Part shown: in pieces, positions 1 through 5,010 of the stretch | Position numbering within the stretch: the first letter of the stretch is position 1 | Layout of the letters: each line of letters opens with the position of its first letter | DNA from: Synechococcus sp. GFB01 | GTDB taxonomy: Bacteria > Cyanobacteriota > Cyanobacteriia > PCC-6307 > Cyanobiaceae | Reading direction: 5' to 3' | DNA: 5,086 nucleotides | Assembly: GCF_001039265.1 (NCBI RefSeq) | Contig: NZ_LFEK01000031.1 | Span: forward strand, 16,777-21,862 | Translations under genes and position numbers: made by a program | Notes under the pieces: generated by a model | The model's database searches: none | The model's input: the letters and a program-made list of their open reading frames with translations, nothing else | What the model was told of the DNA's origin: nothing

Positions 1-735
1 CCTGATCGCTTTTGGTGGATGCCTTCTGGCCGCCGGACGGCACATCTACCAGAAGCTGCTGGTGGTCAGTGAGGTGGTCCGAGAGCAGACTATTCTCTAT
101 CACGCAGACACCAGAAGCATCCCTGATCGCATTGTCAGCCTCTACCAGGCACACATCAGACCGATTGTTCGCGGGAAGGCGCGAAGCAACGTTGAGTTCG
201 GAGCCAAGATCTCAATCTCTGTCACAGGAGAAGGATTCACATTCCTTGATCGTCTGAGTTACGACCCCTACAACGAAGGAGAAGACCTGAAAGCTCAAGC
301 GAGGGACTATCGCCGCCGCCATGGTCACTATCCCAAAGTGATATGTGCTGACCAGATCTACCGGACAAGATCCAAACGTGCATTCTGTCAGCGACATGGA
401 ATCCGTTGAGCGGCCCACGCCTGGGGCGGCCGAAGAATGATCCTGAGTTGGTGGCTGCCGAGAAGCGGCAGTTCATGGATGACCAGCGTCAGCGCAATGC
501 CGTGGAAGGAAAAATCGGCCAGGGCAAACGGAGGTACGGATTGGGCCTGATCTTTGAGAAGCTGCCAGTGACCTAGGGTTCCGCCATTGCCATGAATGTG
601 CTGGTCATGAACCTCCAGAAGCTGCTGGAGCTTCTTTTTGTGCTTGTTGCGCTCTGGTTACAGGTCCTGCTCGGCAAGGGAACATGGAGAAGGCAGCGAT
701 CTGTACCCTTGATTGCTCAGATTGCTGCAGCATGA
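1..735 (+). pseudogene. IS5-family transposase, C-terminal part, decayed
   Basis: This is the C-terminal part of a DDE transposase, open from base 2 and cut by the window edge. The translation has the IS5-like core: a late catalytic Asp in the context VICADQIY (codon 350-352), and the R-x3-E-x-K type signature RNAVEGKIGQGKRRYGLG with the catalytic Glu at codon 505-507. The first catalytic Asp would lie upstream of the window. Two lesions break it. After GIR, the frame meets TGA at 407-409, while the protein continues one base back as LSGPRLGRPKND, which fits a single-base deletion near 404-407. At 574-576 a TAG (probably CAG mutated) interrupts the end, after which the typical IS5 tail SAIAMNVLVMNLQKLLELL continues to TGA at 733-735. 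A programmed frameshift is possible for the first lesion, but the amber codon makes decay the better reading. Confidence 0.85.
1..735 (+). mobile_element. Right part of a degenerate IS5-family insertion sequence
   Basis: The transposase remnant implies an insertion element whose left end is outside the window. The right end should fall in the 62 bases between the transposase stop (735) and the stop of the convergent gene (798). Without the left terminal repeat I cannot fix the boundary or a target duplication. The element lies tail to tail with the exosortase cluster and does not appear to interrupt its last gene. Confidence 0.55.
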
Positions 736-786
736 ACGGCAGGGCATCAGCTCATTCAGGTTCAGCTTGTTGGCGCCTTGGCCTCA

Positions 787-807
787 GGCTCTCCTTTTCA
801 GGAGGCC
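787..807 (-). other. Tetraloop hairpin spanning the stop codon of the exosortase-associated gene
   Basis: On the minus strand the RNA can fold as GGC-CTCCT, loop GAAA, AGGAG-(A)-GCC: eight base pairs with one bulged A and a GNRA-type loop. The TGA stop (800-798) straddles the stem and loop. No T-run follows on either strand, so this is not a standard intrinsic terminator. It may serve as an mRNA 3'-end stabilising structure, or it may be chance. Confidence 0.35.
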
Positions 808-1457
808 ATCCTTGACCTCCACTGCTGCCAGAGCTGGAGCAGCTGGTCGTGGCCAACGCCGTCGGAGCTGCCGCGCAGGGTCACCAGCAGACACTCGTAG
901 GAGCGATGGGAACGCAGCCCCAGCAGCCGCAACATTCGATCGATGGGGTCGCGGGGAGGCACGGAGCTGATCGGGCCCAGGGTCAAGGAGGTGATGCCGC
1001 TGAGGCCACTGGGCACCAGACACCCCTGAAGCACCGAATCTTCGCTGATGGAGCCCAGGGCTACTTCCTGCCCAGAGACCTGCAGGAGAAGGCGATCCTG
1101 CAGCGCGAGCTGCGGATCCGATCGCGTCAGCTCAGCCACCTGCAGATCATTGGGATGACGAGCCACCAGGTGCGTAAGATCCAACTCCAGAGACGTGCCC
1201 GATTGAGCCCCTAGCCTTGAGCCGTCGGCAGCGAGGGCCATCCGGCGGGTGCCGCTGCGAGCCCAGTGCCGGTTTCGCTCACCGGGGCGCACCCCCATCT
1301 CGTAGAGCTGAAAGCCCTGCGGGGGGCTGATCGAGGAGCGCTCCGGCGGCGATACCTCCGGCCAGGGCGGCGCAACGATCTGGCGGAGCAGCGCAGCGGC
1401 GGCCAGCAGGCAAAGAACGGCGAGGGTCGCCCGGAGCTGGCGTTCAGGAACCGGCAT
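798..1457 (-). CDS. Cyanoexosortase A system-associated protein
   Basis: The predicted 219-residue protein has a short basic N-terminus, one hydrophobic helix at about residues 10-28, and a long non-membrane domain, so it is probably anchored in the inner membrane with the domain in the periplasm. Its size, topology and position directly after a cyanoexosortase A match the family annotated as cyanoexosortase A system-associated protein. The family's function is not established; a scaffolding or substrate-handling role is inference. Two cysteines (Cys146 in QGCLVPSG and Cys189 in YECLLVTL) could form a disulfide. I chose the ATG at 1457, which gives a 14-base overlap with the exosortase end and places the helix near the N-terminus. 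A TTG at 1493 would add 12 residues but lies deep in the upstream gene. No clear Shine-Dalgarno precedes the ATG, so translational coupling to the exosortase is likely. Confidence 0.75.
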   Translation of the reverse strand: MPVPERQLRATLAVLCLLAAAALLRQIVAPPWPEVSPPERSSISPPQGFQLYEMGVRPGERNRHWARSGTRRMALAADGSRLGAQSGTSLELDLTHLVARHPNDLQVAELTRSDPQLALQDRLLLQVSGQEVALGSISEDSVLQGCLVPSGLSGITSLTLGPISSVPPRDPIDRMLRLLGLRSHRSYECLLVTLRGSSDGVGHDQLLQLWQQWRSRMAS

Positions 1458-2325
1458 CGCCAGGGGGGCAGGGGGCGGCCAGCTGTCGATCAATCAGCCG
1501 GAGGTAGAGCTTCGAGAGGAGCACCACCGCGATCACGGAAAACACAAGGGAGCCCATGTCTTCATGAAAGAAATCGAACAGGGCTGTCTGGTGGGGCACC
1601 GGAAAACCCACGATCAGCGCCAGCAGGATGATGCGCACGATGTTGCTCGCGATGGCCAGCGGAACCGCGGAGAGGAGCACCAACCACCGGTCGCGCCAAC
1701 GCTGCAGCGGGAAGGCCAGCAGAAACACCAGGGCCACAAGGGTGACCATCACGATCAGGTCGTGCCCTGTGCAGATGCTGGAAACCTCCACCGCGCCATC
1801 GGGCAATGACACAACACGTCCATCCACATGGGCTGGAATCCCCAGGGCCTGAAGCCCGATTCCGGTGGCTAGAGCCGTGGCGTGGCTGAGGGGGGCATCG
1901 ACATAGGGGTTGAACAGTTTGCGCGCAAGCATGCCCAGCGGGAACAGGGTCAGGATCACCAGCGAGGCAGCGAAGGGCCGCAGCCGCCGAGGAGGCGCGC
2001 AGAGCAGGGCCAGTCCGAGACCCTCTAGCAGGGGAAGCAGGAAGGTGACGAAATCACGCGAGAGGATCAGCTCCGATCGCAACAACGACCACACCAGGAG
2101 CACCGTGCCGAGGATCAATCCGGCACGGGTCGGCCTGGGCTGGAGGGTGGGCAGCAGATCCTCGATGCAGAGCAGCGCGCCTCCCCAGACCACCAGCAGC
2201 TCCACCAGCACCTGGAGGGAGTCCTGGGTGGCGTGAAAGACCCAGAGGCTGTGAACGGCAACAAGCGCTGCCAGCACAAGCCACAATCGGCGAGGATTGG
2301 CAGATGGCAGTGCTAATGCCCTCAA
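1444..2325 (-). CDS. crtA: Cyanoexosortase A (membrane protein-sorting transpeptidase)
   Basis: This 293-residue integral membrane protein of the exosortase/archaeosortase family has about eight hydrophobic segments. Enzymes of this family recognise C-terminal sorting signals of exported proteins (PEP-CTERM type) and are thought to cleave or transfer them at the membrane. The family's three catalytic residues are visible at the expected spacing: Cys185 in SSICTGHDLIV, Arg231 in ASNIVRIILL, and His254 in DFFHEDMGSLVF. Size and triad indicate an intact enzyme. The cyanobacterial A subtype is inferred from overall sequence feel and from the associated-protein gene directly downstream. The start is TTG at 2325; a TAA closes the frame at 2334-2332, and GAGG lies 10 bases upstream of the TTG. 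The symbol follows the cyanoexosortase family name and is unrelated to the carotenoid gene crtA. No PEP-CTERM substrate is encoded in the window. Confidence 0.87.
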   Translation of the reverse strand: MRALALPSANPRRLWLVLAALVAVHSLWVFHATQDSLQVLVELLVVWGGALLCIEDLLPTLQPRPTRAGLILGTVLLVWSLLRSELILSRDFVTFLLPLLEGLGLALLCAPPRRLRPFAASLVILTLFPLGMLARKLFNPYVDAPLSHATALATGIGLQALGIPAHVDGRVVSLPDGAVEVSSICTGHDLIVMVTLVALVFLLAFPLQRWRDRWLVLLSAVPLAIASNIVRIILLALIVGFPVPHQTALFDFFHEDMGSLVFSVIAVVLLSKLYLRLIDRQLAAPCPPGDAGS

Positions 2326-2335
2326 GAGAATTTAT

Positions 2336-2339
2336 CCTC
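2336..2339 (-). promoter_or_regulatory. Ribosome binding site of the exosortase, supports the TTG start
   Basis: On the minus strand GAGG precedes the TTG codon at 2325 by 10 bases. An in-frame TAA at 2334-2332 rules out an upstream start, so this weak site and the TTG together define the N-terminus. Confidence 0.4.
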
Positions 2340-2405
2340 AAGCACGATGGATTGGTTGCAGCGGCACACGAATCAGATGTCCAGATTGGCAGCCATGGGG
2401 ATTGA

Positions 2406-2411
2406 AGTATA
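2406..2411 (-). promoter_or_regulatory. Possible -10 element upstream of the exosortase
   Basis: The 218-base gap between the HpsJ-like gene and the exosortase is AT-richer than the genes around it. It holds TATACT on the minus strand (5 of 6 matches to TATAAT), about 80 bases upstream of the TTG. No good -35 box lies 16-19 bases further up. I see no convincing gene in the gap on either strand. If active, this promoter would transcribe the exosortase and its partner separately from the HpsJ-like gene. Confidence 0.22.
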
Positions 2412-2543
2412 GCCCAAGGAAGACAATCCACCCATACTCAACAAAGCCTCTGACAAAGCTCAACGCAGGAGAACAAATAATCTCCCTACAGAGGATGAAG
2501 CTGATTGCCTACTGTAAGTGGATCACTCCAGGCTTGGCTGGTT

Positions 2544-3299
2544 TCAGGATTCGAATGGAATCGGCTCGAAGAAAACCATACCGATTCGACTCAACCGTGC
2601 CTTGAAGAGAACCCAGGCCAGCACCAACGCAGCAAGGGCGTTGCCGATCATCTCCTTGGCGGCACCCCAGCGGACCGTCGTCAATTGGGAGCGTTGACGA
2701 TTGGCAAGGTTCATCTGCTCGGTCTCGATCCGGGAAAGGATCTCACGCTTTGCCTGATCAAAAGGCAGGGCACTGGCACGCTCGACAAGCGCCGGCGGCA
2801 GACCCCTGATGGAAGCCAGAAGATCCTCTTGTGTTTTCGCTGCCGTAATCTGCTGGGTGAGATTGTTGAGCTGAGTATCCACAACATTGGACTGCCCTAT
2901 GGCTGCGGCTTGCTGGCGATTGACGGCAGCAAAGGACACATAGCCCTGCAGGGGAATCAGCAACAGGAAACCTATCGCCGCAGGCAGCGCCCAACGGGAG
3001 GCGAAGAGAAGCAATCGCACCGTGCGAACCTTTGGTGAGATCAGCGCACTGATCAGCAGAAAGGCCAAGCCGCCCAGGGGGATAGCCGCGTTGTTGATCA
3101 AAGCGGAGATGAGCCCCTGTATCCAGGTCAGGTCGAAGAGATTGATCGGCAGGAGCTGGCGCACCAGCACGATCATATAGATCAGAAAGAAACCCCTGGA
3201 GATCGTGCGCAAACTGATCGCCAGCAGACCTTCATCCATCTCCGCTGGATTGAGGATCGATGCTGAGGTCTCGGGCGCTGCGCTTTCAGAATTATCCAA
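2544..3299 (-). CDS. HpsJ-like membrane protein, cyanoexosortase A-associated
   Basis: The 251-residue membrane protein has hydrophobic segments at about 34-52, 70-88, 103-123 and 216-233. Between the third and fourth is a hydrophilic, Gln/Ala-rich region (124-215) predicted to be helical, possibly coiled coil. This layout matches HpsJ-family proteins, named for a hormogonium polysaccharide secretion gene; a version is annotated next to cyanoexosortase A genes. Here it precedes the exosortase on the same strand, 218 bases away. A role in the export or surface assembly of exosortase-processed proteins or polysaccharide is inference. The longest reading starts at TTG 3299, opened by TAA at 3314-3312, with no clear Shine-Dalgarno. 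The ATG at 3239 (residue 21) is a good alternative and loses only a polar N-terminal stretch. Family assignment rests on topology and context rather than on a diagnostic motif. Confidence 0.65.
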   Translation of the reverse strand: MDNSESAAPETSASILNPAEMDEGLLAISLRTISRGFFLIYMIVLVRQLLPINLFDLTWIQGLISALINNAAIPLGGLAFLLISALISPKVRTVRLLLFASRWALPAAIGFLLLIPLQGYVSFAAVNRQQAAAIGQSNVVDTQLNNLTQQITAAKTQEDLLASIRGLPPALVERASALPFDQAKREILSRIETEQMNLANRQRSQLTTVRWGAAKEMIGNALAALVLAWVLFKARLSRIGMVFFEPIPFES

Positions 3300-3322
3300 A
3301 GGGGAAGGCTTTTAGGTGCGAA

Positions 3323-3351
3323 AGGTTAGCGGATGGTAAGGGGCGGAGCAA
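3323..3351 (-). promoter_or_regulatory. Weak promoter candidate for the HpsJ-like gene
   Basis: On the minus strand TTGCTC (3351-3346) and TAACCT (3328-3323) are separated by 17 bases, the ideal sigma70 spacing. Each box matches its consensus at only three of six positions. It would give a leader of roughly 17 bases before the TTG at 3299. Confidence 0.2.
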
Positions 3352-3429
3352 GCAGCAGCTCTCAGCACGGCTGACGATGAGCTCGACAGCTGACGCGAAT
3401 CTAACGAAAAGTCAATAGATGTCACTCCT

Positions 3430-3444
3430 CCCCGTCCTTCGGGG
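3430..3444 (-). repeat. Short GC hairpin resembling an IS200/IS605 right-end structure
   Basis: CCCCG and CGGGG flank a five-base loop. On the minus strand the hairpin is followed by AGGAGTGACATC and lacks a T-run, so it is unlikely to be an intrinsic terminator. The pattern (a G+C hairpin, then GGAG and a GTGACA/GTCAA-like motif) recalls the subterminal ends of IS200/IS605 elements that follow tnpB. No tnpA or tnpB coding sequence is recognisable beside it, so at best it is a solitary relic. Confidence 0.25.
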
Positions 3445-3493
3445 CAATCCGTCTCGCAAGCACCACATCATCCGATCGGGCCGCCCTGCCTGG

Positions 3494-3518
3494 AAAAGCG
3501 CCGGCATCTGACCCCGGC
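3494..3518 (-). terminator. Possible weak intrinsic terminator of infA
   Basis: On the minus strand GCCGG (3518-3514) pairs with CCGGC (3504-3500) around a nine-base loop, and TTTT (3497-3494) follows two bases later. It lies about 50 bases after the infA stop. The stem is only five pairs and the T-run is short, so efficiency is doubtful. Confidence 0.3.
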
Positions 3519-3569
3519 CGCGTGCTCAGATCGACGCCAGACGCCACAAAGCTGTTGGCGCTGCTCAGC

Positions 3570-3839
3570 TCAGCGGCGCCGGGGTCCGCCGGGGCGGTTG
3601 CCGCCGGGGCGAGGACCGGTGGCACCGGCGTTCCGCTCCCGGTAGGTGATCCGGCCGCGGGTGAGGTCGTAGGGGCTGATCTCCACCAGCACCTTGTCAC
3701 CCGCCAGCAGCTTGATGCGGAACTTGGTGAGCTTGCCTGCCGCCCGGCAGAGGCACTGGTGACCGGCGGGCTGCTCCAGGGTCACCAGGTAGAACCCGTT
3801 TCCCTGTTCCTTCTCGATCACACCGGAGGTCTCGATCAT
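3570..3839 (-). CDS. infA: Translation initiation factor IF-1, orphan-type with basic C-terminal tail
   Basis: IF-1 binds the 30S A site during initiation and acts with IF-2 and IF-3. The 89-residue product covers the whole S1/OB-fold: the opening IETSGVIEKEQGNGFYLVTL, then GKLTKFRIKLLAGDKV, then the hallmark SPYDLTRGRITYRERN at about residues 55-70. Typical IF-1 is about 71-73 residues. Here a Gly/Pro/Arg tail (about 71-89, ending RPGGPRRR) is added. The usual loop with HISGK is replaced by HQCLCRAAGK, with cysteines at 29 and 31. In cyanobacteria the canonical infA sits in the ribosomal-protein cluster near adk and rpsM. This copy stands alone beside the exosortase genes, so it may be a second paralogue. 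ATG at 3839 is the clear start; no strong Shine-Dalgarno is visible. Cold-shock-like RNA binding is an alternative role for such paralogues. Confidence 0.92.
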   Translation of the reverse strand: MIETSGVIEKEQGNGFYLVTLEQPAGHQCLCRAAGKLTKFRIKLLAGDKVLVEISPYDLTRGRITYRERNAGATGPRPGGNRPGGPRRR

Positions 3840-3866
3840 GCGGGGGCGGTCTCAGGCAAGGCAGAT

Positions 3867-3878
3867 GCTGAATTCAGC
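3867..3878. repeat. 12-base perfect palindrome upstream of infA
   Basis: GCTGAATTCAGC is perfectly self-complementary and lies 27 bases upstream of the infA ATG, in the divergent region shared with the rightward genes. It could be an operator or a small hairpin in the infA leader. No good promoter boxes were found to position it. Confidence 0.3.
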
Positions 3879-3931
3879 TTAGGCGGCCACCGCGATAGGG
3901 TCGCCGCTCCCCGTCGCCCTGCCGCCACGCC

Positions 3932-4018
3932 ATGGTTCTTCCCCCCCTGTCGATGGATCTGGGTCTGCTGCTGATCTCGATTGGGGTGGTGAACCTCTGG
4001 AAAGCACGCCAGTCCTGA
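3932..4018 (+). CDS. Possible 28-residue single-helix micro-protein upstream of rluE
   Basis: An ATG at 3932 opens a 28-codon frame ending at TGA 4016-4018; a second ATG at 3953 would give 21 residues. The product has one hydrophobic stretch ([14 protein letters not shown]) followed by basic KAR, as in small membrane proteins whose positively charged end stays in the cytoplasm. Its stop overlaps the first available start region of rluE in the four-base arrangement CTGA, which suggests translational coupling. No Shine-Dalgarno precedes either ATG, and I do not recognise the peptide. It could be only a leader peptide that delivers ribosomes to rluE, or chance. Confidence 0.35.
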   Translation: MVLPPLSMDLGLLLISIGVVNLWKARQS

Positions 4019-4770
4019 CCACGCTCCTGTTTCACAAGCCCTACGGCGTGCTGAGCCAGTTCACGCCGGAGCCAGGCAGCCCCTGGCGCTGCCTGGCCGG
4101 GCGCATCCCCGTGCCCGGCGTCTACGCCGCCGGCCGCCTCGATGCCGACAGCGAAGGCCTGCTGCTGCTCACCGCCGACGGCCGGCTGCAGCAGCGGCTC
4201 ACCGATCCGGGCCACAGCCACTGGCGCCGCTACTGGGCCCAGGTGGAGGGGCTGGCCGACACGCAGCCCGGGGCTCTGGAACGGCTGCGCTCCGGCGTGA
4301 TCATCCAGGGGCGCCGCACCCTGCCGGCCCGGGCGCGGGCGCTCTCCCCGGCGGAGGTGCAGGCCGCCGCCATCCCCGATCGGCAGCCGCCGATCCGCCA
4401 TCGCCTCTCGGTTCCCACCAGCTGGCTCGAGCTGGAACTGCGCGAAGGCCGCAACCGACAGGTGCGGCGCATGACCGCCGCCGTGGGCCTGCCGACCCTG
4501 CGGTTGATCCGCCTGGCGATCGACCTGCAGGATGGCCAGCCGCCACTCAGCCTGGAGGGCCTGGCCCCCGGAGCCTGGCGCCCGGTGACCGCCGTCGAGC
4601 AGGCTCGCCTCGATCAGCTGCTGCGCCGCTCCCCGGGCCGCGGCGGCGCGCCGGCGGCGGGAAATCGGGGCGAGGCGGAGGTGGCGGATAGGGCGGTCTG
4701 GCCTGGGCGGCCGGGACCCGTGGACGTTCAGCCAAGGCAGTCCCGCAGCTCGCGCACGGCCTGCAGCTGA
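4015..4770 (+). CDS. rluE: 23S rRNA pseudouridine synthase RluE (U2457 type)
   Basis: Members of this RsuA/RluE branch convert a specific 23S rRNA uridine to pseudouridine (U2457 in E. coli). The sequence follows E. coli RluE closely: [16 protein letters not shown] at the N-terminus, [18 protein letters not shown] with the catalytic Asp in GRLD (residue 43 from CTG 4015), then [18 protein letters not shown] and [21 protein letters not shown]. The conserved N-terminal strand begins before the first canonical codon, GTG 4048. No in-frame ATG, GTG or TTG exists between the stop at 3880-3882 and 4048. CTG at 4015 (product [11 protein letters not shown] onward) is therefore the best start, with GGAAAG 10 bases upstream. 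The last ~45 codons (from about 4635) are Arg/Gly/Pro-rich, unlike the family, and overlap the convergent gene by 43 bases, suggesting that the original stop was lost. Confidence 0.9.
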   Translation: MTTLLFHKPYGVLSQFTPEPGSPWRCLAGRIPVPGVYAAGRLDADSEGLLLLTADGRLQQRLTDPGHSHWRRYWAQVEGLADTQPGALERLRSGVIIQGRRTLPARARALSPAEVQAAAIPDRQPPIRHRLSVPTSWLELELREGRNRQVRRMTAAVGLPTLRLIRLAIDLQDGQPPLSLEGLAPGAWRPVTAVEQARLDQLLRRSPGRGGAPAAGNRGEAEVADRAVWPGRPGPVDVQPRQSRSSRTACS

Positions 4771-4943
4771 CCGTAGTAGTAGTTGGCCCGGGCCCGCCGA
4801 TCGGCGTCCTCGAGGCTGTCGAGGGCATCGAACCCCAGAGTCTGCCAGAGCTCATGGCCGCAGGCACGGCTCACCTCGCTGATCGCCTCGGCCTCCAGAT
4901 TGGCGAGCCGACGCTGCAGATTCTTGATCTGGGCGATGGACAT
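4728..4943 (-). CDS. Small hypothetical protein, 71 residues, helical
   Basis: I do not recognise this protein. The product is 71 residues, charged and rich in Leu, Ala, Glu and Arg, and should be mostly alpha-helical: an N-terminal amphipathic segment ([22 protein letters not shown], coiled-coil-like), then [20 protein letters not shown], then [21 protein letters not shown]. There is no signal peptide or membrane segment, so it is presumably cytoplasmic. The frame extends up to an ATG at 4991, but the ATG at 4943 begins the plausible protein; the 16 extra residues are encoded across the palindrome and look non-coding. It converges on rluE with a 43-base overlap of the two ends. Codon use typical of the GC-rich neighbours and an ordered helical pattern support a real gene. 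Confidence 0.7.
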   Translation of the reverse strand: MSIAQIKNLQRRLANLEAEAISEVSRACGHELWQTLGFDALDSLEDADRRARANYYYGQLQAVRELRDCLG

Positions 4944-4950
4944 GCGACAA

Positions 4951-4964
4951 CCGGGCGCGCCCGG
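4951..4964. repeat. 14-base perfect palindrome in the leader of the 71-residue gene
   Basis: CCGGGCGCGCCCGG is fully self-complementary and begins 8 bases upstream of the ATG at 4943. It lies between the possible -10 box and the start, and covers the place a Shine-Dalgarno would occupy. It may be a repressor operator or an RNA element limiting translation. Confidence 0.4.
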
Positions 4965-4976
4965 AACAACAGGACA

Positions 4977-4982
4977 ATAGTA
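4977..4982 (-). promoter_or_regulatory. Possible -10 element for the 71-residue gene
   Basis: The minus strand reads TACTAT, preceded directly by TG, and matches TATAAT at four of six positions. No -35 box is evident at 16-18 bases. A start near 4970 would leave a leader of about 27 bases containing the palindrome. Confidence 0.25.
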
Positions 4983-5010
4983 CAGATGCACTGAGTCGCC
5001 GGCACGGGGC

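Noticed and set aside
1458..1493. TTG 1493 as the start of the exosortase-associated protein
   Set aside because: It would overlap the exosortase by 50 bases and add a Pro-rich stretch before the membrane helix. The ATG at 1457 is simpler, though the TTG is not excluded.
2297..2605. A 102-codon plus-strand open frame over the gap between the exosortase and HpsJ-like genes
   Set aside because: It overlaps both ends of the minus-strand genes, has no recognisable motif or ribosome site, and has an irregular composition.
3357..3383. Bulged hairpin AGCTC-TCAGC / GCTGA-GAGCT as a terminator or riboswitch
   Set aside because: It has a four-base bulge, no T-run and no known RNA family pattern; it is probably chance pairing in GC-rich DNA.
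3405..3416. TTGACT on the minus strand (3416-3411) as a -35 box for the HpsJ-like gene
   Set aside because: No -10 box occurs 16-18 bases downstream; the sequence there is CAGCTG-like.
3422..3700. A 92-codon minus-strand frame downstream of and overlapping infA, ending in RIAPKDGEE
   Set aside because: Half of it is out-of-frame infA and the rest is low-complexity Ala/Ser/Pro sequence. I considered a tnpB C-terminus because of the adjacent hairpin but found no zinc-finger or RuvC motif.
3874..4401. A 175-codon minus-strand frame opposite rluE
   Set aside because: It is antisense to strongly conserved RluE motifs and is Arg/Gly/Pro/Ala-rich, as expected for a GC-rich shadow.
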